DNA of 13,073 nucleotides, from assembly GCA_035540755.1 (NCBI GenBank), contig DATLGD010000029.1:1-13073 (forward strand), given 5' to 3'. The translations under genes and the position numbers were made by a program. Source of the DNA: DATLGD01 sp035540755 (lineage in GTDB: Bacteria; Actinomycetota; Actinomycetes; Mycobacteriales; SCTD01). Shown one piece after another: positions 1 through 6,613 of this stretch (its first letter is position 1; each line of letters starts with the position of its first letter). Below the pieces are notes generated by a model that saw only the letters and a list, made by a program, of their open reading frames with translations, was not told where the DNA came from and ran no database searches.

Positions 1-99
1 GACGAGCACCCCGCCGACGTCGAGCTGGCGGGTCTTGCGGCGCTCCGCGAGCCGGGCGGGCGGCAGGGCCGGCATGCCGAGCGCGACGGGGACGGTCAC
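1..99 (-). CDS. ispG: IspG (GcpE), HMBPP synthase, N-terminal fragment
   Basis: Only the first 33 codons are in the window; the gene runs off the left edge. Read on the minus strand from a GTG at 99, the peptide starts VTVPVALGMPALPPARLAER and continues RKTRQLDVGGVLV, which matches the N-terminus of actinobacterial IspG as I remember it. IspG is a 4Fe-4S enzyme that reduces MEcPP to HMBPP in the non-mevalonate isoprenoid pathway. Finding it after dxr and the site-2 protease gene is the usual actinobacterial order and supports the call. There is no convincing Shine-Dalgarno before the GTG; a TACGCT box seven bases upstream suggests a leaderless transcript. The iron-sulfur cysteines lie outside the window. 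Confidence 0.85.
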   Translation of the reverse strand, partial: MTVPVALGMPALPPARLAERRKTRQLDVGGVLV

Positions 100-106
100 G
101 GGGCCC

Positions 107-112
107 AGCGTA
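107..112 (-). promoter_or_regulatory. -10 box of a probable leaderless ispG promoter
   Basis: On the minus strand TACGCT (fits TANNNT) is followed by exactly seven bases and then the GTG of ispG. That would put the transcription start on or beside the start codon. No clear -35 is visible at 16-18 bp. The identical box and spacing precede the DUF202 gene at 3574-3579. This is inference from spacing; no transcript data. Confidence 0.45.
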
Positions 113-151
113 GGCGCGGTCGCGCCGGGGCGCCCGCCGCGCGGTCCCGGC

Positions 152-204
152 TGATCATGGTGTAGCCCAGGTGCGGAGACGCGGCACCCACCGCACCGTG
201 ATCA
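152..204 (-). terminator. Inverted repeat after rip1, possible terminator or operator
   Basis: TGATCATGGTG at 152-162 and CACCGTGATCA at 194-204 are complementary over 11 positions with one mismatch. The 31-base interior holds a smaller pair, GGTGC (170-174) and GCACC (184-188). It begins 23 bases past the rip1 stop and lies upstream of ispG, so it may end the dxr-rip1 transcript. There is no T-tract, which is common for actinobacterial terminators. A dyad with TGATCA at both outer ends could also be a protein binding site upstream of ispG. Confidence 0.35.
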
Positions 205-226
205 CGCGCCTGCGCGACCGCCCCGG

Positions 227-1459
227 CTACTGGTTCAGCCGGATCGGGTTGACGATGTCGGCGCCCATGATCCAGACGGTGAGGCCGACGAAGGCGAGGA
301 CCACCGCGTAGGTCAGCGGCAGCAGCTTGGTGAAGTCGACCCGCTGCAGCTCTCCCCGGTAGCCGAACAGCCGGCGGACCTTGTCCCGAGCGGTCTCGAA
401 GCCGAGGACCGCCAGGTGCCCGCCGTCGAGCGGCAGCAGCGGCAGCAGGTTGAACAGGCCGACGAACAGGTTCAGCCCGGCGATGAGCAGCAGGAAGCTG
501 GCCGCGCGCTGCGCGAACGGGATCTGCTCGATGTTGAGCACCTCGCCGCTCACCCGCGCCGCCCCGACCAGGCCGACCAGGCCCTCGCGGTCACGCTCGG
601 GCGAGTACAGCGACGTGACCGTGCCGAGCTTCTCGGTGACGGCCCGGTAGGTGCCCTCGATCATCAGGCCGAGGGTGTCGCCGGTCTCGCTGATCGCCTC
701 ACCGGGGCCGGACGGTCGGGAGAACACGACCGTCTGGCCGACGCCGATGGCGCCGACCGTCTCGGTCGTCCCCGGCTGCTGGACGCCCTCGCCGTCGATG
801 GCCGGCCGGGTGACCGCTGCGGGCACGAGCGCGACGTCCAGCACCTGCCCGTTCCGCTCGACCTGCAGCTGCACCTGCTCGCCCGGCTTCGCGCGGACGG
901 CGGCCACCACCTCCTGCCAGGTGGCGGTGGGCTCGCCGTCGACGGCGAGCACCCGGTCCTCGCGCTGCAGGACGCCGGCGGCCGGCGCAGGGACCGTGTC
1001 CTCGCTGGCCACGACCTGTCCGCCGACGATCTCGACCGATGCCGGCAGGCTCTCCGACGGCGCGGTGACCACGGGCGCCTCCTGGTCGACCGTGCCGAAC
1101 CCGACGACGGTCGCCACGACCAGGCCGATGGCGATCAGGAAGTGCACGAACGAGCCGGCGGCCAACACGACCGCCTTCTTGCCGGCGCTCTGCTTGTAGA
1201 AGGCGCGCGGCTCGTCCTCGGGGTCGACGTCCTCGAGCGGCGTCATGCCGACGATCTTGACGAACCCGCCGGCCGGGACGGCCTTGATGCCGTACTCGGT
1301 CTCGCCGCGCCGGCGCGACCACAGCGTCGGGCCGAAGCCGACGAAGAACTGCGTGGCCTTCATGCCGAAGCGCCGCGCCGTGACGAAGTGGCCTGCCTCG
1401 TGCAGCACGACCGACAACAGCAGCGCGACGACGAACGCCACGATCCCCAGCGCAACCAC
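227..1459 (-). CDS. rip1: M50 site-2 intramembrane zinc protease (RseP/Rip1 family)
   Basis: A 410-residue polytopic membrane protease that cuts transmembrane segments of partners such as anti-sigma factors; the Mycobacterium relative is Rip1. The zinc motif HEAGH is at residues 20-24 in the first transmembrane helix. A PDZ-like region follows at about 150-210 (around LQREDRVLAVDGEP). The second half-site NLLPLLPLDGGH ends near residue 348, with Asp345 as the expected third zinc ligand. Further hydrophobic helices are near 105-122, 320-345 and at the C-terminus. Translation starts at GTG 1459, three bases after the dxr stop, so the two genes are probably co-transcribed and translationally coupled, using an AAGGTG/AGGT stretch inside the end of dxr. 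The substrate cannot be told from this window. Confidence 0.93.
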   Translation of the reverse strand: MVALGIVAFVVALLLSVVLHEAGHFVTARRFGMKATQFFVGFGPTLWSRRRGETEYGIKAVPAGGFVKIVGMTPLEDVDPEDEPRAFYKQSAGKKAVVLAAGSFVHFLIAIGLVVATVVGFGTVDQEAPVVTAPSESLPASVEIVGGQVVASEDTVPAPAAGVLQREDRVLAVDGEPTATWQEVVAAVRAKPGEQVQLQVERNGQVLDVALVPAAVTRPAIDGEGVQQPGTTETVGAIGVGQTVVFSRPSGPGEAISETGDTLGLMIEGTYRAVTEKLGTVTSLYSPERDREGLVGLVGAARVSGEVLNIEQIPFAQRAASFLLLIAGLNLFVGLFNLLPLLPLDGGHLAVLGFETARDKVRRLFGYRGELQRVDFTKLLPLTYAVVLAFVGLTVWIMGADIVNPIRLNQ

Positions 1460-1462
1460 GGC

Positions 1463-2665
1463 TCAGACCTGCACCTTCTGCACGAGCTGGCCGGCACGCC
1501 GTCGCGCCGACACCTCTGTCTCCAACACCTCGGACAGTGTCGGACGTTCCCGAAGCGCAGTCTCGCCGACGACCCGGGCCACTGTCTCGACGATCGCGGG
1601 GAACGGCAGCCGTCCGGACAGGAACGCCTCGACGCACACCTCGTTGGCCGCGTTGAACGCTGCCGGGGCGGTGCCGCCCGTGCGGCCGACCTCGCGGGCG
1701 AGCGCCACGGCAGGGAAGGCGGCGTCGTCGAGCGGGGCGAAGTCCCAGGTCTGCGCGGTGCTCCAGTCGAGGCCGGGCGCGGCGTCCGGGAGCCGGTCGG
1801 GCCAGGTGAGGCCGAGGGCGATGGGCAGCCGCATGTCCGGCGGGCTCGCCTGGGCGATCGTCGAGCCGTCGGTGAACTCCACCATCGAGTGCACCACCGA
1901 CTGCGGGTGCACGACGACGTCGATCGCCGCGTACGGGATGTCGAACAGCAGGTGCGCCTCGATGAGCTCGAGGCCCTTGTTCACGAGCGTGGCGCTGTTG
2001 ACGGTGACGACCGGTCCCATGTCCCAGGTCGGGTGGGCCAGCGCCTGCTCGGGGGTGACGTCGGCGAGCTCGTCGCGGCTGCGCCCGCGGAACGGCCCAC
2101 CCGAGGCGGTGAGCACCAGGCGGCGCACCTCGTCGGCGCGCCCGCCGCGCAGGCACTGGGCGAGCGCGCTGTGCTCTGAGTCGACCGGGACCAGCTGGGC
2201 CCGGTACGGCGTCACCAGCGGTCCGCCGGCCACGAGCGACTCCTTGTTGGCCAGCGCGACGGTGCGACCGGCCCCGAGCGCGGCCAGCGTCGGCGCGAGG
2301 CCCACCGAGCCGGTCATGCCGTTGAGGACGACGCCGTCGGGTCCCATCGGCCAGCCCGCCAGCTCGGTCAGCGCGTCCGGTCCGGCGAGGATCTTCGGGA
2401 CGGCGTACTGACCTGCGCTGAAGCCGCGGGCCTTCGCCTCGGCGTAGAAGGCCAGCTGCAGGTCCTGCGCGGCGGTGGCGTGCGCCACGGCCACCACCTC
2501 CACGCCGAGCTCGAGCGCCTGACGGGCCAGCAGCCCGACCCGCCCGCCGCCGGCGCCGAGGCCGACCACCCGCAGCCGCTCGGGGTTGCGGGCGACGACG
2601 TCGAGGGCCTGGGTGCCGATGGAGCCCGTGGATCCGAGCAGCACGACGTCGCGGGGACTGGGCAC
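1463..2665 (-). CDS. dxr: 1-deoxy-D-xylulose 5-phosphate reductoisomerase
   Basis: Cytosolic NADPH-dependent enzyme that turns DXP into MEP, the first committed step of the non-mevalonate pathway and the fosmidomycin target. The product is 400 residues, normal for the family. Visible: NADPH loop GSTGSIG (11-17), ALANKESLVAGG, metal-site stretch VDSEHSA, and VNKGLELIEAH in the catalytic domain. The GTG at 2665 is the only reasonable start, ten residues before the NADPH loop. A GGAG lies only two bases from it, too close for a normal ribosome site; AACACT six bases upstream could be a -10 of a nearly leaderless mRNA. It leads rip1, and ispG follows farther on, so two steps of the same pathway flank a protease gene. 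Confidence 0.96.
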   Translation of the reverse strand: MPSPRDVVLLGSTGSIGTQALDVVARNPERLRVVGLGAGGGRVGLLARQALELGVEVVAVAHATAAQDLQLAFYAEAKARGFSAGQYAVPKILAGPDALTELAGWPMGPDGVVLNGMTGSVGLAPTLAALGAGRTVALANKESLVAGGPLVTPYRAQLVPVDSEHSALAQCLRGGRADEVRRLVLTASGGPFRGRSRDELADVTPEQALAHPTWDMGPVVTVNSATLVNKGLELIEAHLLFDIPYAAIDVVVHPQSVVHSMVEFTDGSTIAQASPPDMRLPIALGLTWPDRLPDAAPGLDWSTAQTWDFAPLDDAAFPAVALAREVGRTGGTAPAAFNAANEVCVEAFLSGRLPFPAIVETVARVVGETALRERPTLSEVLETEVSARRRAGQLVQKVQV

Positions 2666-2716
2666 GGCTCCAGTGTTCCAGCCGCGCGCGCCGGGTGCCG
2701 GGCGTGAGCAGGCCGG

Positions 2717-2731
2717 GTCACGGTCAGTGAC
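2717..2731. promoter_or_regulatory. Small dyad GTCAC-N5-GTGAC between divergent genes
   Basis: A perfect 5-bp inverted repeat with a 5-base spacer lies in the 151-bp region between dxr (minus) and the metallopeptidase gene (plus). Its position would suit an operator. The arms are short and could arise by chance in GC-rich DNA. I see no good -35/-10 pair for the plus-strand gene in this region. Confidence 0.2.
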
Positions 2732-2816
2732 ATGGTCGGCCGCCTGCGGCGCGGATCCCGGACAAGCCGGGCGCCTCGCCCTTCAGGTCGTCACTCAGCG
2801 TGCCGACAGACCTGTC

Positions 2817-3557
2817 GTGCGCAGCTACCTGGACGGCCGGCAGGGCTGGACCACGGTCCTCACCCTGCTGACGGCGCTGGTCTGCCTGGTCACGGCCCAG
2901 CTTTCCCTCGGTGGGGTGGCGGCCGCCAGCGGGACAGACACCGGGGCCGGGGCCGCCCCGTACAGCACGTCCGTCGAGCTCCACGACCGTCCGGTCGCCG
3001 CCGCCGTCGAGGCCCGGGCGACCGCCGCTCAGCGCGACCACCAGCCGCCTGCGGCCGTCGCCGTCCCGGCTGCGGCGCCCGCGGAGGACCTGTGCGGGGG
3101 CGAGGGCTGGCAGCAGCGGCGCGGCGCGGCGGCGCTCGCGGCCCTGGGGCCTGCGGCCACCGCCAGCGGCTTCCGGGTCGAGTTCGGCCCGGCCCGCAGC
3201 GGCTACATGGGTCTGACCCACCTCCAGCGCGGCGTCGTCGAGGTGTTCGTCCGCGACTGCGCGGCGCAGTCCGACGACCTGCTGCGCCACGTGATCGCCC
3301 ACGAGCTCGGCCACGCCTACGACACCGCCCGGATGGACGACGCCCGTCGGGCCGCCTGGCAGTCCGCGCGGGGCATCCCGGCGTCGGTGCCCTGGTACGG
3401 CTGCTCGGGCTGCGCGGACTTCGCGACCCCGGCCGGTGACTTCGCCGAGGTGTACGCGCAGTGGCTGCGCGGCGCGAGCGACAACCGCAGCGAGCTCGCC
3501 GGCGCCCCGGCTCCGGCGCAGCTGCAGCAGCTCGCCGCCCAGTTCTTTCCCGGCTGA
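2817..3557 (+). CDS. Secreted HExxH zinc metallopeptidase, uncharacterised
   Basis: I do not recognise a named family. From GTG 2817 the protein is 246 residues. Residues 12-37 are strongly hydrophobic (TVLTLLTALVCLVTAQLSLG) after a short n-region, so it looks exported by Sec, with cleavage after the Ala-rich stretch near 35-38. An Ala/Pro-rich linker runs to about 90. The catalytic core has HVIAHELGHAYD, with HELGH at 162-166, and a later DFAEVYAQWL (208-217) whose Glu211 may be the third zinc ligand, as in gluzincins. Cys93, Cys148, Cys196 and Cys199 could form disulfides outside the cell. An in-frame start at 2586 would overlap dxr and bury the signal peptide, so I prefer 2817 although no clear Shine-Dalgarno precedes it. 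Substrate unknown. The DUF202 gene follows after 29 bases. Confidence 0.7.
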   Translation: MRSYLDGRQGWTTVLTLLTALVCLVTAQLSLGGVAAASGTDTGAGAAPYSTSVELHDRPVAAAVEARATAAQRDHQPPAAVAVPAAAPAEDLCGGEGWQQRRGAAALAALGPAATASGFRVEFGPARSGYMGLTHLQRGVVEVFVRDCAAQSDDLLRHVIAHELGHAYDTARMDDARRAAWQSARGIPASVPWYGCSGCADFATPAGDFAEVYAQWLRGASDNRSELAGAPAPAQLQQLAAQFFPG

Positions 3558-3573
3558 CCGCCCACCCCCCGCC

Positions 3574-3579
3574 TACGCT
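3574..3579 (+). promoter_or_regulatory. -10 box of a probable leaderless DUF202 promoter
   Basis: TACGCT followed by seven bases (GCCGGGC) and the GTG at 3587. It repeats the box and spacing seen at ispG. There is no Shine-Dalgarno between box and start. This supports 3587 as the start and suggests the gene can be transcribed separately from the metallopeptidase gene ending 16 bases before the box. No clear -35. Confidence 0.45.
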
Positions 3580-3586
3580 GCCGGGC

Positions 3587-3922
3587 GTGCCCGACCCCGA
3601 CCCGTCCGAGCTCGACGTGGACGCCCGGTTCCTGCTGGCCAACGAGCGGACGCTGCTCGCCTGGGTGCGCACCGCCCTGACTCTCATCGCCGGCGGGGTC
3701 GGCATCGAGCAGTTCGGGCGGCAGGTGGAGGGGCGGACGGTCTTCGCCGTCGTGCTGCTGACGCTCGGCGTGGCCTCGGCGGTCACCGGCGCGGTGCGGT
3801 ACCGGCAGGCGGACCTGTCGCTGCGTCGCGGGCGGGTGCCGGCCACCGGCCCGGCGGCCTACGCCCTCGCCGGGGCCATCGCCGTGCTCGGCGTCGGGCT
3901 GGCGGCGGCTCTCCTGCTCTAG
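3587..3922 (+). CDS. DUF202 (YidH-like) small membrane protein
   Basis: The product is 111 residues with three predicted transmembrane helices: LLAWVRTALTLIAGGVGIEQ, then TVFAVVLLTLGVASAVTGAV, then AAYALAGAIAVLGVGLAAAL. The DUF202 signature is the N-terminal RFLLANERTLLAWVRTALTL, an NERT/S-hLAWhRT motif typical of the family. The function of DUF202 proteins is not established. A longer reading from 3461 would add an Arg-rich tail unlike the family and overlap the upstream gene, so I chose GTG 3587, just downstream of a TACGCT box. Its TAG stop overlaps the TAG stop of the minus-strand DivIVA-repeat gene at CTAG 3919-3922. Confidence 0.85.
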   Translation: MPDPDPSELDVDARFLLANERTLLAWVRTALTLIAGGVGIEQFGRQVEGRTVFAVVLLTLGVASAVTGAVRYRQADLSLRRGRVPATGPAAYALAGAIAVLGVGLAAALLL

Positions 3923-4527
3923 GGACGATCGTCGGCCAGTGCGGCCGCGACCTGCTCGAGCAGCGCGTCGACGGCACCGACCTCGTACCCGGCGTCCTTG
4001 CCGAACCGCATCCGGAAGGTGACGACCTCGACGTCACGTGCACGCAGCGGGTCGCCGGTGCGCGGGCGGGTCAGCAGCGGCGCCAGCTCCGGCACCCGGT
4101 CGATCCGGTCGCCGAGGCTGTGCGCGCACCGGACGAGGTAGGCGTCCACCTCCGCCGCGTCGTAGCCGCGCCACGACGTGGGCAGCGACCAGGCGGGCTG
4201 CCCCGAGGCGACTGCCGGCAGCTGCCCGCCGGCGGCGGGCGCGCGCTCCCACGTGGGCCGGCTCTCCTTGCCCGGCAGCGCTGCGCAGACGCGGTCGAGC
4301 AGGGCATCGGTCTGCGCGATGTCGTAGCCACGCAGGACGACGTCGAAGCGTGCGGCCCGCACGTCACCGGCGTCGATCGGCGCGTGCCGCTCGGCCGAGC
4401 CGGGCAGGCCCTGCAGCTCGGGGAACGTGAGGGCGCGCGGTCCGAGGCTGGCTGCGCAGCGCCGCAGCAGGTCGTCGACGGCTCGGCGGTCGTAGCCCCG
4501 CAGCGCCGTGCGGAGCGCGTCGCTCAG
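3919..4527 (-). CDS. Protein with four DivIVA-like repeats, start codon uncertain
   Basis: The product contains four copies of a DivIVA-type motif (GYD-x4-VD-x-LL-x3-CAASL): LRTALRGYDRRAVDDLLRRC (4444-4515), FDVVLRGYDIAQTDALLDRV (4276-4347), LPTSWRGYDAAEVDAYLVRC (4114-4185) and a looser FRMRFGKDAGYEVGAVDALL (3937-4017). DivIVA domains form short coiled coils in pole-, septum- and growth-linked scaffolds; this protein has no long coiled coil, so its role is open. The first GTG (4362) would cut off repeat 1. The frame stays open to 4605 but has no ATG, GTG or TTG upstream of 4362; the only plausible start is CTG 4527, which forms a CTGA overlap with the rlmN stop and gives 202 residues. Coupled translation with rlmN is likely. 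The reading of the repeats is solid; the start is not. Confidence 0.65.
   Translation of the reverse strand: MSDALRTALRGYDRRAVDDLLRRCAASLGPRALTFPELQGLPGSAERHAPIDAGDVRAARFDVVLRGYDIAQTDALLDRVCAALPGKESRPTWERAPAAGGQLPAVASGQPAWSLPTSWRGYDAAEVDAYLVRCAHSLGDRIDRVPELAPLLTRPRTGDPLRARDVEVVTFRMRFGKDAGYEVGAVDALLEQVAAALADDRP
3937..4515 (-). repeat. Four diverged protein-level DivIVA-like repeats
   Basis: Units of about 24 codons at 4444-4515, 4276-4347, 4114-4185 and 3937-4017. They share GYD or GYE, a V/T-D-x-L/Y-L core and Cys-Ala or Ala-Ala at the end. Linkers vary in length and are Pro/Arg-rich. The DNA has diverged, so this is an old internal duplication, seen best in protein. Confidence 0.7.
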
Positions 4528-5684
4528 GGCGCGTCCGACCGGCCGGACGGCGGCACCGGCGCCACACCGGCCACCAGCGGCACGCCGGTGCCCGCCGCCT
4601 GCTCGTCAGCCGCGCTCGCCGACAGCTGCCCGCAGGCACCGGCGATCTCCCGCCCCCGCGTGTCGCGGACGGTGGTGTTGACGCCCGCGGCGCGCAGCCG
4701 GCGCACGAACTCCTGCTCGACCGGCTTCGGGCTGGCGTCCCACTCGCTGCCCGGCGTCGGGTTGAGCGGGATGAGGTTGACGTGCACGAGCTTGCCGGCC
4801 AGCCGCTTGGCGAGCAGGTCGGCCCGCCACGGCTGGTCGTTGACGTTCCGGATCAGCGCGTACTCGATCGACAGCCGGCGGCCGGTGGTGCGCACGTAGC
4901 CGAAGGCCGCCTCGAGCACGTCCTTGACCGGCCAGCGGGTGTTGACCGGCACGAGGGTGTCGCGCAGCTCGTCGTCCGGTGCGTGCAGCGACAGCGCGAG
5001 GGTGACCTGCAGGTCCTCCTTCGCCAGCCGCTCGATCGCCGGTGCCAGCCCGACGGTCGAGACGACGACGTTGCGCTGGCCGATGCCCAGGCCGTGCGGA
5101 GACGGGTCGACGATGCGCCGGACGGCCCCGATGACGCGGTTGTAGTTGGCGAGCGGCTCGCCCATGCCCATGAAGACCACGTTGGACAGCCGCCCGCCGC
5201 GCTCGGCCTCGGTGCGGGCAGCGTCGACGACCTGCTCGACGACCTCGGCCGCGGACAGGTTGCGGGTCAGGCCGGCCTGGCCGGTGGCGCAGAACGGGCA
5301 GGCCATGCCGCAGCCGGCCTGGCTGCTGACGCAGACGGTGCTGCGGTCGGTGTAGCGCATGAGCACCGACTCGACCAGGGTCCCGTCGTGGCCGCGCCAC
5401 AGCGTCTTGCGGGTGGCGCCGTCGTCGCAGTCGATGTCACGCACGCGGGTCAGCAGCGGCGGCAGCAGCTCGGCCGCGAGCCGGTCGCGCACGGCCGCGG
5501 GCAGGTCGGTCATCTCCTCGGGGCCTCGGCCGGCGAACCAGTGCCGCGACAGCTGCTCGGCCCGGAAGGGCTTCTCACCCAGGGCGGCGACCGCCTCCCG
5601 GCGCCCGGCCGGGTCGAGGTCGGCGAGATGGCGGGGCGGTAGGGCTCGGCGCGGGGCGTCGAAGACGAGGGGCAGCGTGGTCAC
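4524..5684 (-). CDS. rlmN: RlmN, dual 23S rRNA/tRNA adenine-C2 methyltransferase
   Basis: Radical-SAM enzyme that methylates C2 of A2503 in 23S rRNA and, in characterised homologues, A37 of some tRNAs, affecting translation fidelity. The 386-residue product has the family-specific cluster motif CGMACPFC (Cys125, Cys129, Cys132), Cys118, the GMGEP SAM-binding stretch near 173-177, and Cys351 in ACGQL, expected to be the methyl-carrying cysteine. Also present are SLHAPDD and LIPLNPTPGSEW, typical of RlmN. Cfr resistance enzymes are related, but length, context and overall sequence favour RlmN. The start is GTG 5684; TACCCT ten bases upstream may be the -10, giving a leader of only a few bases. 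The last bases overlap the DivIVA-repeat gene. Confidence 0.95.
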   Translation of the reverse strand: MTTLPLVFDAPRRALPPRHLADLDPAGRREAVAALGEKPFRAEQLSRHWFAGRGPEEMTDLPAAVRDRLAAELLPPLLTRVRDIDCDDGATRKTLWRGHDGTLVESVLMRYTDRSTVCVSSQAGCGMACPFCATGQAGLTRNLSAAEVVEQVVDAARTEAERGGRLSNVVFMGMGEPLANYNRVIGAVRRIVDPSPHGLGIGQRNVVVSTVGLAPAIERLAKEDLQVTLALSLHAPDDELRDTLVPVNTRWPVKDVLEAAFGYVRTTGRRLSIEYALIRNVNDQPWRADLLAKRLAGKLVHVNLIPLNPTPGSEWDASPKPVEQEFVRRLRAAGVNTTVRDTRGREIAGACGQLSASAADEQAAGTGVPLVAGVAPVPPSGRSDAP

Positions 5685-5694
5685 AGTGCCACCC

Positions 5695-5700
5695 AGGGTA
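5695..5700 (-). promoter_or_regulatory. Possible -10 box of rlmN
   Basis: TACCCT (TANNNT) lies in the 44-base gap after cdsA, ten bases before the rlmN GTG. A GGGTGG between them could serve as a weak ribosome site. No good -35 seen. The box would let rlmN be transcribed apart from the cdsA operon. Confidence 0.3.
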
Positions 5701-5728
5701 CGGCTGCGCCGACCCGGAGGCCGGCGCC

Positions 5729-6613
5729 TCAGGCCGGGATGAACGCCGTCAGCAGCAGGAAGGCGACCGGCGCGGTCGGCAGCAGCGAGTCGAGCCGGTC
5801 CATGATCCCGCCGTGGCCGGGCAGCAGCGTGCCCATGTCCTTGATGCCGATGTCGCGCTTGACCATCGACTCACCGAGATCCCCCAGTGTCGCCATGGCC
5901 ACCACGGCCAGGCCGTAGACCACGCCGAGCAGCGGGGAGACGTCGAACAGGAACACGAAGAACAGGGCGCCGGCGACCGCGCACGCCGTCATCGAGCCGG
6001 CGAAGCCCTCCCAGGACTTCTTCGGCGAGATGCTGGGCGCCATCGGGTGCTTGCCGAACAGCACACCGGCCGCGTAGCCGCCGACGTCGCTGCAGACCAC
6101 GACGGCGATGAACGCCGTCACGCGGCGCGGGCCGTCGTCGGGCACGGCCAGCAGCGCCGCGAAGCCGGCCAGGAACGGCACGTAGGCGGCCGTGAAGGTG
6201 GCTGCGGCGACGTCGCGGAGGAACCCCTCGGCCGGGTCGGCCAGCCGCCAGACCAGGCAGGCGAGCACGGTGAGCACCAGCGCGATGAACAGCGCGGCGG
6301 GGCCGGAGCGGTAGGCGAGCACGACCATCGCGGTGCCGCCGGCGAGCAGCGGCAGCAGCGGCGGCTGGGCGCCCAGGGTGCGCAGTGCCGAGACGATCTC
6401 GTTGATGCCGATGGCGACCGCCGCGACGAGCACGACGACGAAGACCCAGCGGTAGGGCGAGAACAGCGGCACCGTGATGAGCGCGCCGAGCGCCAGGCCG
6501 ACGCCGATGGCGACCGGCAGGTTCCGGCCGGCCCGGCCGTGCCCCTGCTTGCCAGGCGCCCCCTCCGCGGGAGCAGGCGCCTGCTCGAGAACTCCCTCGT
6601 CGCCGGCTGCCAT
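5729..6613 (-). CDS. cdsA: Phosphatidate cytidylyltransferase (CDP-diacylglycerol synthase)
   Basis: Integral membrane enzyme that makes CDP-diacylglycerol from phosphatidic acid and CTP, the branch point to cardiolipin, PI, PG and PE. The product is 294 residues with about eight hydrophobic helices after a soluble Ala/Gly-rich N-terminus of about 30 residues. The CDS signature is complete at 249-275: SMVKRDIGIKDMGTLLPGHG followed by GIMDRLD. The upstream loop CSDVGGYAAGVLFGKHPMAP then SISPKKSWEGFAGS (174-207) is also typical. ATG 6613 shares its A with the frr stop (TGATG), with GAGGT just upstream inside frr, so it is translationally coupled to frr. A longer open frame reaching 7267 is antisense-like shadow in front of this start. 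Sits last in the rpsB-tsf-pyrH-frr-cdsA series. Confidence 0.96.
   Translation of the reverse strand: MAAGDEGVLEQAPAPAEGAPGKQGHGRAGRNLPVAIGVGLALGALITVPLFSPYRWVFVVVLVAAVAIGINEIVSALRTLGAQPPLLPLLAGGTAMVVLAYRSGPAALFIALVLTVLACLVWRLADPAEGFLRDVAAATFTAAYVPFLAGFAALLAVPDDGPRRVTAFIAVVVCSDVGGYAAGVLFGKHPMAPSISPKKSWEGFAGSMTACAVAGALFFVFLFDVSPLLGVVYGLAVVAMATLGDLGESMVKRDIGIKDMGTLLPGHGGIMDRLDSLLPTAPVAFLLLTAFIPA

Noticed and set aside
416..2179. 587-codon plus-strand frame over rip1 and dxr
   Set aside because: Shadow of rip1 and dxr; composition is typical antisense GC-rich reading with no recognisable motif.
3461..3586. N-terminally longer DUF202 protein
   Set aside because: The extension is Arg/Ala-rich, overlaps the metallopeptidase gene, and is not like family members.
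3436..4899. 487-codon plus-strand frame across DUF202, the DivIVA-repeat gene and rlmN
   Set aside because: Overlaps three better-supported genes and has no family features.
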